A DNA stretch of 64,000 nt from positions 1 through 64,000 of the forward strand of contig JAXMBN010000016.1 of NCBI GenBank assembly GCA_046349875.1. The letters run 5' to 3'. This DNA comes from JAXMBN01 sp046349875. GTDB lineage: Bacteria; Planctomycetota; Planctomycetia; Pirellulales; Pirellulaceae. A program made the position numbers and the translations under genes. The notes below the pieces were generated by a model that saw only the letters and a program-made list of their open reading frames with translations, was not told the origin of the DNA and did no database searches. Positions 7,974 to 17,215 of this stretch are shown here, piece after piece (positions within the stretch are counted from its first letter, which is position 1; each line of letters opens with the position of its first letter).

Positions 7974-9252
7974 CTAGACAGAGTGTCGTTTGGAATCGCT
8001 TGAAGATGGAGTAGTGGTAGAAAAAACTACTCGGTAAAGCAGGCGGCAGGATCGTTGGCCGCGACTCCAGGCGATGTTGCGGTTCTTGGCTTCCTTCTGC
8101 AGGTTTTACAGGCTTGCCCGCAGCGTAACACTTCCCAAAGTACTTGGAAAAATCCCACACCAAGTCACACCACATCGATCCTTCAATTCCGATTCGCTCA
8201 GAATCGGTTGAAGATCATCGGGTATCTTGCCACGTTTGTCTGGGCGTTTTTGACGACCCGTCCAATCGAGCGGCGTCGAGTACTCGGCGAAGCGTCATCG
8301 ACAAAGGCCCTTATCGCTGGCTCGTGTTCCTCCATGATGCGGCTTGGCACCTAAGACATCATGTTCGTTGAGTTGTAGCGGCGCGGCCATGCATCCACAG
8401 GCCTTAGGCGTGAAGCGTTGGCTTTGCTTTTGCCTCGATGTTTTTCTTTCGATTTTTTTCGTTTTCTGCACGAAAGTCGCTTGAACACTTTTGCAATCGA
8501 GCAACTTCTTCTTTGTCGCGACACCGCTTGGCCGCTTTATCTGCTGCAGAATCGTCTTTTCATCGATCCTCGAAGGTTCCAATGCAATCGCTGCTGCGAT
8601 TCTTTTAGAACCTTTTTGCTTGATGCGATCATAGGCCGAGGTAAAGGTGGATGCCTCGGGAGTTTTTTGCCATGGCAGCTCGCACGGGATTCAGATCGAC
8701 ATACATCGCAGGCCAAGAGCCCCCGCTTCGTCGACAATCTTCTGAGCTTTAAAGCGTCCTTCCCAGAAGCGGCCAGTGCACTTGTCTTCATTGTTGGCTT
8801 TGCGACTATAGGCTCCGAGACTGCTCGCATGAACCAAGAAATACTCGACAATCGCTTGCGAAGTTCCAGCATTCGCTTGGCATCGGCCATCTCTTTCGCG
8901 ATCTGCTGTTGCGTTGAGGACCCCTAGGCAATCATCTAATCTTTTCCCAGGAAAGAGCCTCAGCCAACGCGTGGCGACATCTTCATCCGACCACAGTTTT
9001 ACAATGTCTGGCCGGGTTCGGAGAATCGAATGCACGTGATTCGACATGACCGCATAGTTCAGCACATCGACGCCAAAGGCGGATGCTAGCAGTTCCATTC
9101 TAAGCCTAATCCAGCCACGCCGGTGTTCGAAATCCTTTCCCGACGCCTCATCTTTGCCTGCAAGAAAGGCTCTTCGCACACATCGCTGGACGCAATGCCG
9201 CGATGGCGACTTCCTCTTGCCCAAACACCGATTCCCGCTTTGGTCGCGCCAT
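7974..9252 (-). pseudogene. Decayed RAYT (Y1/IS200-like) transposase
   Basis: Read across frames, the gene starts MARPKRESVFGQEEVAI at 9252, shifts to HCVQRCVRRAFLAG, and contains the HUH-type motif in AVMSNHVHSILRTRPD. It then shifts to ELRKRLSSISWFMRAVSEPI, back to NNEDKCTGRFWEGRFKAQ, and later shows ASDKGL and LDWTGRQKRPDKRGKIPDDL in further frames. These blocks are collinear with planctomycete RAYT proteins of about 400 residues, as I recall that family. At least five frame changes are needed, so no functional transposase can be made. The catalytic tyrosine region is not safely assignable. The stop is approximate because of the frame changes. Confidence 0.8.
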
Positions 9253-9294
9253 GATTCAACACCTCCGTTGAATCCTAGCGCTGCAACATCCGAA

Positions 9295-9355
9295 GTCAAC
9301 AGTAGGTGGCTGACACCTTGTGTTGGGCGTCAACGATAGGTGGATGGCACGTTGT
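9295..9355 (-). repeat. Right terminal REP pair of the RAYT element
   Basis: This is the inverted counterpart of the left pair: AGGTGTCAGCCACCTACTGT and CGTGCCATCCACCTATCGTT when read on the minus strand. Confidence 0.8.
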
Positions 9356-9374
9356 TGGTAGCACGTTGTTGGTA
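9347..9374 (+). repeat. Tandem 14-bp duplication next to the RAYT right end
   Basis: GCACGTTGTTGGTA occurs twice head to tail (9347-9360 and 9361-9374). The first copy includes the outer edge of the terminal REP; the second supplies the TTGGTA that can act as a -35 element for the next gene. Confidence 0.8.
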
Positions 9375-9397
9375 GGGGAGGAGGTGGATGGTATACT
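9369..9397 (+). promoter_or_regulatory. Possible promoter of the U32 gene
   Basis: TTGGTA (9369-9374), a 17-base spacer and TATACT (9392-9397) lie immediately upstream of GGAGGA and the ATG at 9415. The resulting leader would be only about 10 bases, which is short, so this is tentative. Confidence 0.4.
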
Positions 9398-9414
9398 GGG
9401 GAGCGGAGGAATTT

Positions 9415-11970
9415 ATGAGCGAACCGAATTCGCCCGGTGGGAAGTTGGCGCCAGAGCTGCTAGCACCTGCAGGGAATTGGGAATGTGCGAAAGCAGCTGT
9501 GGAAAATGGGGCCGATGCGATTTACTTCGGGCTTCAGATTGGCTTTAACGCGCGGGCCAGAGCTGCGAACTTTGCTATAGAGGAACTAGAGCAGTTGATG
9601 GCGATGCTCCATCGACGCGGCGTGCTGGGCTATGTCACGCTGAATACTCTTGTCTTCACCGATGAACTTCCCGCACTTGAAAAGAATGTGCGATTCTTAG
9701 CCGCATCGGGCGTCGATGCCGTCTTGGTTCAAGATCTAGGTGCTGCTCGCCTTATCCGTCAGATCTGCCCGGATCTACCAATTCATGCTAGCACCCAAAT
9801 GACAATGACTTGTCATGAATCGATTGAGGTCGCTAAAGAACTCGGTGTCGAGCGAGTCGTGCTTGCTCGCGAACTATCTATCGCGGAGATGGCCAAAATC
9901 TCGTCATCAACCGATATGCCCCTCGAAGCGTTTGTGCATGGAGCTCTCTGTGTCGCTTACAGTGGCCAGTGCTTAACGAGTGAATCGCTGGGAGGAAGAA
10001 GTGCCAATCGCGGTCAATGCGCTCAAGCCTGCCGTTTGAATTACGATTTGATATGTGACAACAAACCCTATTCCACTGGCGATATGAAGTATCTGCTCAG
10101 CCCGCAAGATCTCGCCGGATACGAATTGGTCCCGAAGCTTATCGAAGCTGGAATCTGTTCGTTAAAAATTGAAGGGCGTCTCAAAACCCCCGAATACGTC
10201 GCCAATGTTGTTCATCATTATCGCCAGGCAATCGATGATGCGATGCAAGGCAATTCGGTTCGCTTCACCGAACAATCGCAAAGAGAAATGGAGCTCAGTT
10301 TTTCACGAGGCTTCTCGCCAGGATGGCTCGAGGGCAACAATCACAAACGACTGGTGCCGGGTACCAGCAGTGCCAAACGTGGTGTCTTGATCGGTGAAGT
10401 CCTGAAACTTCGCGGTGAACGTCTAGAAGTTCAACTTACGAGCCCTATTCAGGCAGGCGATGGAATCGTCTTGGATGGCAATCGGCTCGAGGGAAAAGAG
10501 ATTGGCGGTCGCATTTATCAAGTCTTTCAGAATGGTTCGATTCAGGAAGGCCCCACGCAGGGCAGGGTCGAACTCCTTTTTCAACGAGGCCTTCTCAAAG
10601 ACAAGCCCATTTATCCCGGACAACGCATTTGGCTCACCGATGATCCTCGTTTGACCAAACGTCTTCGAAGCACTTTTGAATCCCAACACCCCTTGCGACG
10701 GCTTCCGATCGATATCGATTGCAGGCTTCAGATCGATCACCCCATCGAACTTCGCGTTCAATGCGACGATGGCAAGTCGATTATGATCCAACATCCTCAT
10801 TGTCCCGTCGCAGCGGAAAAGCATCCCATGGATCGCGAAGTGCTTTTGAAGCAACTTGGGCGACTCGGCGGATCAGCTTACGCACTACGCAATCTCTCTG
10901 CGACCATTGAATCTCCATTGATGGTGCCGTTGAGTGTCTTGGGGGAACTCCGCAAGACACTGATCGCCACGCTCGATCACTATCGCATACAAGTCGCAAC
11001 ACGCACCTTTGATGAAGCTGGTACGACGGAGCGAATGCTTCAAGGTGTTGAAGCGACGCATCAATTGGCGAATTCAATCCCAACCTCATCCGCAACGTCC
11101 GAGCCTACGGCATCCCTTCACGTTCTTTGCCGAACCCTCCAACAAGTGCAACAGGCTCTTGAATGCGGAGCCACGTCGCTCTATGCGGACTTTCACGATT
11201 TGCGTGACTACAAGGAAGCGGTCGCTCAAGCCAAAAAAGTTCAAGCATCGATCGCCTTGGCAACATTGCGAATTCACAAACCGGGCGAGAAAGGTCTCTT
11301 TCTCGCACTTGCCAAGAACAATGCCGATGGCTGGCTTGTCCGAAACCTTGCCGCACTTCAATTTGCCAATGCGCACTCGATACCGTTCGTTTGCGATTTC
11401 TCGCTGAACGTCACCAATCCGCTCACCGCTGAGTTTTTAATGCAGCATGGAGCTCAGCGCGTTACGGCGTCGTATGATCTCAATCGAGACCAACTAGTCG
11501 AGCTCATCGATCGTTCACCGGCCGATTGGTTCGAAGTCGTCGTGCATCAACACATGCCGATGTTTCATATGGAGCATTGCGTCTTCTGTAGTGTCCTTTC
11601 CCCAGGAACGAATAAGACGAATTGTGGTCGTCCGTGTGACCGCCACGAAGTTCGGCTTCGCGATCGCATTGGTGTGGAGCATGTTCTTCAGGCAGATATC
11701 GGATGCCGCAACACACTTTACAATGGCGTGCCTCAAAGCGGTGCCGAAGTTGTTGCTCCATTGTTACGTCAAGGAGTTCAACACTATCGAATTGAGCTTC
11801 TACGCGATAGCAGTACCGAGGAGACTCAGCGCACGATTCGACTTTATCAAGACCTGTTGGCGGGAAAGATCGTTGGCAGCGAAGTTTGGAAATCGCTCAA
11901 GGCGCACAATCGCGTTGGGGTCACGCGCGGAACACTAGAACAGCCACGTAATCCGATGGCTGTTTTGTAG
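9415..11970 (+). CDS. U32 peptidase-family protein (RlhA-type, with C-terminal repeat domain)
   Basis: An 851-residue member of peptidase family U32. The best characterised members (RlhA, TrhP) hydroxylate RNA bases rather than cut proteins; RlhA modifies C2501 of 23S rRNA. The catalytic barrel spans roughly residues 10-330, opening with PELLAPAGNWECAKAAVENG. The signature region is FVHGALCVAYSGQCLTSESL, and conserved cysteines follow in NRGQCAQACRLNYDLICDNK. A middle beta domain of DUF3656 type follows, then a second U32-like half with HMPMFHMEHCVFC and NCGRPCDRHE. I chose the ATG at 9415 because GGAGGA precedes it; the in-frame ATG at 9388 lies upstream of the TATACT element. It stands alone between the RAYT element and a convergent gene. 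Confidence 0.88.
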   Translation: MSEPNSPGGKLAPELLAPAGNWECAKAAVENGADAIYFGLQIGFNARARAANFAIEELEQLMAMLHRRGVLGYVTLNTLVFTDELPALEKNVRFLAASGVDAVLVQDLGAARLIRQICPDLPIHASTQMTMTCHESIEVAKELGVERVVLARELSIAEMAKISSSTDMPLEAFVHGALCVAYSGQCLTSESLGGRSANRGQCAQACRLNYDLICDNKPYSTGDMKYLLSPQDLAGYELVPKLIEAGICSLKIEGRLKTPEYVANVVHHYRQAIDDAMQGNSVRFTEQSQREMELSFSRGFSPGWLEGNNHKRLVPGTSSAKRGVLIGEVLKLRGERLEVQLTSPIQAGDGIVLDGNRLEGKEIGGRIYQVFQNGSIQEGPTQGRVELLFQRGLLKDKPIYPGQRIWLTDDPRLTKRLRSTFESQHPLRRLPIDIDCRLQIDHPIELRVQCDDGKSIMIQHPHCPVAAEKHPMDREVLLKQLGRLGGSAYALRNLSATIESPLMVPLSVLGELRKTLIATLDHYRIQVATRTFDEAGTTERMLQGVEATHQLANSIPTSSATSEPTASLHVLCRTLQQVQQALECGATSLYADFHDLRDYKEAVAQAKKVQASIALATLRIHKPGEKGLFLALAKNNADGWLVRNLAALQFANAHSIPFVCDFSLNVTNPLTAEFLMQHGAQRVTASYDLNRDQLVELIDRSPADWFEVVVHQHMPMFHMEHCVFCSVLSPGTNKTNCGRPCDRHEVRLRDRIGVEHVLQADIGCRNTLYNGVPQSGAEVVAPLLRQGVQHYRIELLRDSSTEETQRTIRLYQDLLAGKIVGSEVWKSLKAHNRVGVTRGTLEQPRNPMAVL
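11939..11966. terminator. Hairpin at the convergent U32/secretin-like gene ends
   Basis: AACAGCCA (11939-11946) pairs with TGGCTGTT (11957-11964) across a 10-base loop, inside the last codons of the U32 gene. A short T-stretch follows. Only 36 bases separate the two convergent stop codons, so this may end transcripts from both sides. Confidence 0.4.
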
Positions 11971-12006
11971 AACACCAAGTGTAGAACAGCAGCATTTGCA
12001 GTGGAA

Positions 12007-15000
12007 CTAGCGTTTTCTTTTGGCTCCGCCATTGCCCTGAAACTGCACTTCCATTTGTCCGTTAGGATTCTGCATGTTGGGTTGCCCCTGCTGTTGCTGC
12101 ATTTGCTGTTGCTGATCGTTGGGTTGGGAAACCTTGAGCATTGCTTTGAGTGCTTTGGCTAGGCTTTCACTATTCGTTCCGCCGTCGACCTTGAGTACTT
12201 CGACCGATCCACTTGGTTTGGCAGCTTGATCCAACTGCTCGATCATGTCGCTAATAATCTTCAATAGCTGCTCGCCCTTGGCCGTTACGAGTATCGTATT
12301 CGTCACTTTCTCGACGCCCCACGAGAGCTCGCCCTTCAATCCGAAATTGAAGCCTCCGCCGGATGTCGATTCAAACGAGCTATCGCGTTTTGCCTCGGAC
12401 TTCCCACCTTCCTCTTTGAATGTTCTGTCATTGGAACTCAGAAGATCGCGATAGGCGTCCTTGATAGCCTCCACAATCGATTCGGCTCGCGAATACTTGA
12501 TGCTTATTGCTTTGGTGTAGTGGGAGTTGTCTTTTCCGGAGACAGGAATATCCCATAACTTAATAAGCTCGCGGATCGTTTCACGGGTTACATCATCGGC
12601 TCCAATCACCACAATCGATTTGGTGTCATTGTCGGCAATGAATCGCAACTTGCGTTTGTTTCCCAACTGGGGATCGTTGTTTTTCTGCTCCGCTGGTGGC
12701 ATATCAAAAATGAATCGCAAGAAGGAATCACCATCATCTTTCTTCTTATCAGCGTCTTTGAAATAATCTTCTAAATTGAGCTGAACCCATGTGGCTCGCG
12801 CATGCTTGACTTCGAAAACATCATACGAAGGTTTAGGAGGAGCCATTTCACGCATCAGCGATTCCAGTTGATCCAAAGCTCGTGGATCATCCGAATGCAA
12901 CACGAGATTTCCCCGATGATCGACGGTGATTTGAATGGAAGGAGCCTTCTTCGCGGATTGTCCACTGGTTCCAGGTACCCTCGCATCGGTCGAGGGTGAC
13001 TTGCTATCTTGCGCGGACGCACTATCGTCTCCAACTTGCACCGGAGGATCCTCTAAACTTGCGAACTGCCCCGCCAAGATAACGCGGCTTCGGTCGAGCG
13101 AGATATGCTCACTCGAGTTCTGCAGCTCTCGATCATCCTTGTCCAAGGTGATGTCGGTTCGAGGCTTGACGGGAGCTGCTGGTTCCTTGGGAACATCGTT
13201 CGTCTTCGGTTCGGGCTTATTCTCTTCCGCTTTGGATGGAGCCTCAAAAGCCTCGGCTGGCGGAAGAATCAATTCATTGGGAGACATTTGCTCCCATCGT
13301 TCACGAAGTTTCTTGAGATACTCATACGTTTGGGGCGATCGCGAAGCATCGATGACGCGGAAGGGATTGGGATCTCCACCTTCCGGTGGAATTTCCCCTA
13401 ACTTGATCAACAACTTGTTGATCTCTTGTCGTTCGGATTCATTTGCCCAAACCAAAAGTTGGTTGTCCTGCACGTTGGCACCAACGCGAAAACTATCATT
13501 GTTGCTTTTCTTGCTGTTGCTATCGCCGCCTCCAAAGGAATAAACGAACGGATCGTAGTATCGTCGCGAACGATCGTCTTTCTTTTCTTCGTTCCCCATC
13601 ATGAACTTGATGGTGCCTGCGACTTCTTCGGCTCGCAGTCGGCGGAGTTGCAACACGTCAAACTGCCGAGCACTTCCATCCAGCCTTTCAATGACTTGCT
13701 GGATCGTTAATTGATCGGCAAGCGAAGCGTAGGCGATGATTGCGTTGTTGTCTTTATCGACCTCCAACCGAGTCATCGGTTCCAGAGCATCCATCGACTG
13801 AAGTGACTTCGCCAACTTCTCGGGATTGAGCGACGTCAGACGATAAACGCGCATCCTTGACTTTAGCACCGCTAATTCGTTGCCCGAGTTATTGGGGACG
13901 TCGATGCGTTTGAGAAACGATTCGATGATGGCCATCTTGTTGGCAGGAGCATGTGCAATCACGCTGTTTTGACGACCGTTCGCCACCAAAAAGATCTCGG
14001 GCTTACCTTTTCCAAGTGTGGACTTTTTAGCATTCTTCCCTTGCTGCTGAGCTTCCATTTGCTGCTGCATCATCATCTGTTGCTGCATCATCTGCATTTG
14101 CTGCGGGTCCATCCGAGTTGGTGTGGAGCTCTTTTCAAGCCCTAAGAAAGATTCGAGTTGTTCCTTGGCATCGGCCGCTCGAACGTGGATCAAGGGGAAC
14201 TCTCGCGCGAGATCCGATAGCCGCGCATCCGACTGCTCATCATTCAGAATGCGTTTGATCTCGAGAAGATTGACCACCGAATCCATACCTTCGAGACGGT
14301 TGGTATTGGTCAGCGAGAGAAGTCGTCCATTGGAGCTCATCAGCCCTTTGAACTCTTCAACGACCTCATCCGCAATCAACGTCTTGAGCGAGTAAGTCGT
14401 TCGGACGAATCGATTGGGAGGCAATCGTTCCAACTCTTCGAGCGATACTTTAGGAACCAAGGCGACGTTGATTCCCGCGGTCTTGACCACTTGGATCACA
14501 CCATCGAACTCGAGCATCGTGTACCCACGCGCTAGAAGATGCCGATTGAAAAGGTCGCGTGCCTCTTCAATCGTATACTTGCGTTGCGTTGCGAGATTGA
14601 CATAGTCCCCGGGCAATTCTTGCCAATCTAAAGTCATCCTGGAGACATCGGCCATCCAACGCAACAAATCGGGCCAAGGTTGATTACGAAATTGAAACTG
14701 AACGAACCCCTCGTCGTCAGGCTTCACTTCAAACTCGCGTTTATCCGGTGGGGCAGGGGGCTCCGCCTTACGCATGACAGGTGCGGCAGCTTCGGGTTCC
14801 TTCGATGCCTTATCGTCCTTCTTTTCCCCTTTGTCTTTTTCGGGAGAGGGTTTTCCTCCTGGTTTGGGAGGCGTTCCATCGGGTGGAGTTGGCATTCCCT
14901 CCTGAGCCGGTGGTGGTGTTACTTGCATCTCGACGACACCACCGCCTGATCGCTGAATGATGACGGGAGCCTGCGCGAATGAAGGAGCGGCGATGCTGAC

Positions 15001-15057
15001 GCAAAGAAGCAGGCTCGCGATGCTCTTCCAGTGGAAAACGAGTATGATGTTTGGCAT
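12007..15057 (-). CDS. Large exported protein with repeated secretin N-domains but no secretin pore
   Basis: A 1016-residue protein with a signal peptide (ends near PSFAQA) and a Pro/Gly/Lys-rich low-complexity linker. Several secretin_N (NolW-like) repeats follow, such as TTYSLKTLIADEVVEEFKGL, VLQLRRLRAEEVAGTIKFMM and AISIKYSRAESIVEAIKDAY. A Met/Gln-rich insert lies near residue 335 and a second Gln-rich tract near the C-terminus. In GspD/PilQ such domains precede the membrane-embedded secretin domain; here the sequence ends without one. It may be a periplasmic scaffold or partner of a type II or type IV pilus-like system. The ATG at 15057 (TAAGG upstream) is preferred over the codon at 15096. 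It is convergent with the U32 gene and divergent from the RNase-like gene. Confidence 0.75.
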   Translation of the reverse strand: MPNIILVFHWKSIASLLLCVSIAAPSFAQAPVIIQRSGGGVVEMQVTPPPAQEGMPTPPDGTPPKPGGKPSPEKDKGEKKDDKASKEPEAAAPVMRKAEPPAPPDKREFEVKPDDEGFVQFQFRNQPWPDLLRWMADVSRMTLDWQELPGDYVNLATQRKYTIEEARDLFNRHLLARGYTMLEFDGVIQVVKTAGINVALVPKVSLEELERLPPNRFVRTTYSLKTLIADEVVEEFKGLMSSNGRLLSLTNTNRLEGMDSVVNLLEIKRILNDEQSDARLSDLAREFPLIHVRAADAKEQLESFLGLEKSSTPTRMDPQQMQMMQQQMMMQQQMEAQQQGKNAKKSTLGKGKPEIFLVANGRQNSVIAHAPANKMAIIESFLKRIDVPNNSGNELAVLKSRMRVYRLTSLNPEKLAKSLQSMDALEPMTRLEVDKDNNAIIAYASLADQLTIQQVIERLDGSARQFDVLQLRRLRAEEVAGTIKFMMGNEEKKDDRSRRYYDPFVYSFGGGDSNSKKSNNDSFRVGANVQDNQLLVWANESERQEINKLLIKLGEIPPEGGDPNPFRVIDASRSPQTYEYLKKLRERWEQMSPNELILPPAEAFEAPSKAEENKPEPKTNDVPKEPAAPVKPRTDITLDKDDRELQNSSEHISLDRSRVILAGQFASLEDPPVQVGDDSASAQDSKSPSTDARVPGTSGQSAKKAPSIQITVDHRGNLVLHSDDPRALDQLESLMREMAPPKPSYDVFEVKHARATWVQLNLEDYFKDADKKKDDGDSFLRFIFDMPPAEQKNNDPQLGNKRKLRFIADNDTKSIVVIGADDVTRETIRELIKLWDIPVSGKDNSHYTKAISIKYSRAESIVEAIKDAYRDLLSSNDRTFKEEGGKSEAKRDSSFESTSGGGFNFGLKGELSWGVEKVTNTILVTAKGEQLLKIISDMIEQLDQAAKPSGSVEVLKVDGGTNSESLAKALKAMLKVSQPNDQQQQMQQQQGQPNMQNPNGQMEVQFQGNGGAKRKR

Positions 15058-15147
15058 GGACCTTACCGTAGAGAATGTTTCGCGAACTCGCGACATACCT
15101 TATTATGGGTGGGATTGCATTCGAAGTAAACCTTTTGTGTAGGCAAG

Positions 15148-16185
15148 ATGCCCAATCCATCGAGATCTCAAAAGTTGATCATTGGCCTCGATGAAGCTGG
15201 ATATGGCCCCAATCTCGGGCCTTTTTGCATTGGCATGTCGGTGTGGATCGTTCCGCAAAAAGTGCATGCTTCTGAATTGACGTCGATACTCCATCCTTTG
15301 TTCCAAAATCGCCCTATCGACAAAACGCAATCGTGGATTCCGCTTGGTGACTCGAAGCTGTTGTATAAATCGCAGGGATCCGCAGCTTCCCTGACGTTTG
15401 GACTCGCCGTTCTTGAATCGCTCGCTGGACTCGAAAGCTCGACTTCCCAAACGCACCTTTCGCGCGACCCAATGATGGAGACCACCTTACGGCGACGAGC
15501 GATTGCCGACGATTATTCGCGAGTTTCCAAAATCGCTTGGTACCAGTGCCATGCGGGAAGGTCCGATCTTTATCTTGAGGCATTGCCAGCCTCGATGGAA
15601 CAACTCTCCCACCGCGCCAAAGAACTTTTGGCGGACCAGAGCATTCGTTTGCTTTCGATTTCAGGCCGCGTTATTGATGAACCTGAATTCAATCGGCTCC
15701 TGCAGGTCCATGGGAACAAGTCGTCCCTTCTCTCCATGGTTTGCTTCGAATGGATTGCAGAGGAGCTTGAACGATGGGCCAAAACCGATCTTTCCTTTCA
15801 AAGCATCGAGATCTTTTGCGATAAGCATGGTGGGCGCAATCGGTACCAATCACTGCTGACCCACGTTTTTCCCGAATGTTGGTTCCACATCGATTGCGAG
15901 TCCACCGATCTATCGAAGTATCATGGAGAATGGAAAGGTCATCCGATCCAATGGCAGTTTACAGCCAAAGGAGATTCGCTCGTTCCATCCTCGGTAGCCT
16001 CGATGATCGCCAAATGGAACCGCGAAGCCTGGATGGATCGGCTCAACCATTTTTGGCAGAGTCATCTAGAAGACCTTTCTCCCACGGCAGGTTATCCTGT
16101 GGATGCTCTTCGATTTGCCAAGTGCATCGAAGACGTCGCGCGTCGACTAAAATTGGAACGCGACCAATGGTGGCGGAAGGCGTAA
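15148..16185 (+). CDS. RNase HII-like protein, divergent
   Basis: A 345-residue protein whose N-terminus, IIGLDEAGYGPNLGPFCIGM, closely resembles the metal-binding DEAGRG motif of ribonuclease HII. LGDSKLLYK matches the position of the DSKKL motif. Later, EIFCDKHGGRNRYQSLL could supply a further acidic residue. It is about 1.5 times the length of a normal RNase HII, and the core motifs are altered, so the substrate may differ. Inference: a nuclease acting on RNA-DNA hybrids or a related structure. Its stop overlaps the start of the next gene (TAATG), so it heads an operon with a hydrolase, a DUF1570-type protein and birA. This gene itself is intact. Confidence 0.65.
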   Translation: MPNPSRSQKLIIGLDEAGYGPNLGPFCIGMSVWIVPQKVHASELTSILHPLFQNRPIDKTQSWIPLGDSKLLYKSQGSAASLTFGLAVLESLAGLESSTSQTHLSRDPMMETTLRRRAIADDYSRVSKIAWYQCHAGRSDLYLEALPASMEQLSHRAKELLADQSIRLLSISGRVIDEPEFNRLLQVHGNKSSLLSMVCFEWIAEELERWAKTDLSFQSIEIFCDKHGGRNRYQSLLTHVFPECWFHIDCESTDLSKYHGEWKGHPIQWQFTAKGDSLVPSSVASMIAKWNREAWMDRLNHFWQSHLEDLSPTAGYPVDALRFAKCIEDVARRLKLERDQWWRKA

Positions 16186-17180
16186 TGTACAACCTCTCAA
16201 ACTTCCCGAAAGAAATGATCAACATGAAGACAGCGGCGATGCAATGGAGATGGAGAACGCTGGGCTTAGTAGCAGCCGTGCTCTGGTTTGTGCCTACGCA
16301 AGCGATCGGCCAAACGAGTGCGCCGCCCATGCTCCCTATTTGGAGTTCGACGCCACCTGGCGATGCGGATCTGAAACTGGAGGCAGAGATCGATCATTCC
16401 GATGCAAAGCCAACCATGGTGGCCGGTGCACGTATTATTCGGCTAGGCAATGTGAGCACTCCTACCGTTCAAGTCTTCAAGCCATCGCGAGAACTCGACA
16501 CAGGGGCAGCCGTCGTTATCTGTCCTGGCGGTGGATACAGTATTCTGGCGTATGATTTGGAAGGTACCGAAGTAGCTCAATGGCTCAATACGATTGGGGT
16601 GACGGGAATCGTTCTCAAGTATCGCGTTCCCGCACGACAGGGTGTCCCCAAATGGCAGGCCGCTGTTCAAGATGCGCAGCGAGCACTCAGTTTTGCTCGA
16701 GCTCACGCTTCCGAATGGAATATCGATGCGAAACGGATTGGCATCTTGGGCTTTTCTGCGGGAGGTGACACAGCAGCCCGCGCCACGATATTATCCGAAC
16801 GCAAATACGATGCGATCGATGATGTCGACAAGATCGATTGGCGTCCCAATTTTTCGATCTTGATCTATCCGGCTTACTTGTACGATGACAAAACACAAGC
16901 GTTGCATGCCGATCTTGCCTTGGATGCGAAAGTCCCACCCATGTTCTTGGTCCATGCATTCAATGACGGAGTCACTCAGAGAGCAGTTTGGTTCTTGCTC
17001 GTGCGATGAAAGCTCAGAAGATCCCGTAGAACTTCACTTATACGATCGCGGAGGTCACCGGATACGGTTGCGGAAGACCGAAAATCCAGTCACGGGTTGG
17101 CCCAAACCTTGTGAAGAATAGCTACGCATCGGTGGATGGTTGCGACCGCAAGAAAAAGCACCGAGAGCTCCAAACCTAGC
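16185..17180 (+). pseudogene. Exported alpha/beta hydrolase (BD-FAE/esterase type), broken near the C-terminus
   Basis: The first ~265 codons are clean. A signal-like N-terminus comes first, then CPGGGYSILAYDLEGTEVAQ, the nucleophile elbow GFSAGG, and FLVHAFNDGVTQ carrying the expected Asp. From about 16,985 the frame shifts: LVLARAMKAQKIP is in a second frame and VELHLYDRGGH in a third. A compensating +1/-1 pair disturbs the residues after that His, and a TAG replaces the expected Trp after KPCEE. The open frame stops early at 17,009. Family members of this type deacetylate or de-esterify polysaccharides. The ATG at 16185 overlaps the previous stop. Sequence error is an alternative to decay. 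Confidence 0.7.
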
Positions 17181-17215
17181 CGACCTTGTATTTCGATCGA
17201 TCGCAGAGTTTATCC

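Larger units (their letters stand above)
7781..9355. mobile_element. REP-associated tyrosine transposase (RAYT) element with compound inverted termini
   Basis: The left end (7781-7840) holds two REP hairpins in tandem: one with core CGTGCCATCCACC and, about 30 bases on, one with core GGTGTCAGCCACC. The right end (9295-9355) is the near-exact reverse complement of that pair, in the same order, giving ~60-bp inverted termini with only a few differences and a 1-2 base length change. Between them lies one decayed RAYT transposase gene. RAYTs are domesticated-like single-copy relatives of IS200/IS605 transposases that act on REP hairpins. No clear target-site duplication was seen, though a 14-bp direct duplication adjoins the right end. 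Confidence 0.8.

Noticed and set aside
12935..13543. 202-residue open frame on the plus strand inside the secretin-like gene
   Set aside because: It is antisense to a long, domain-bearing gene and has Ser/Leu-rich shadow composition with no recognised motif.
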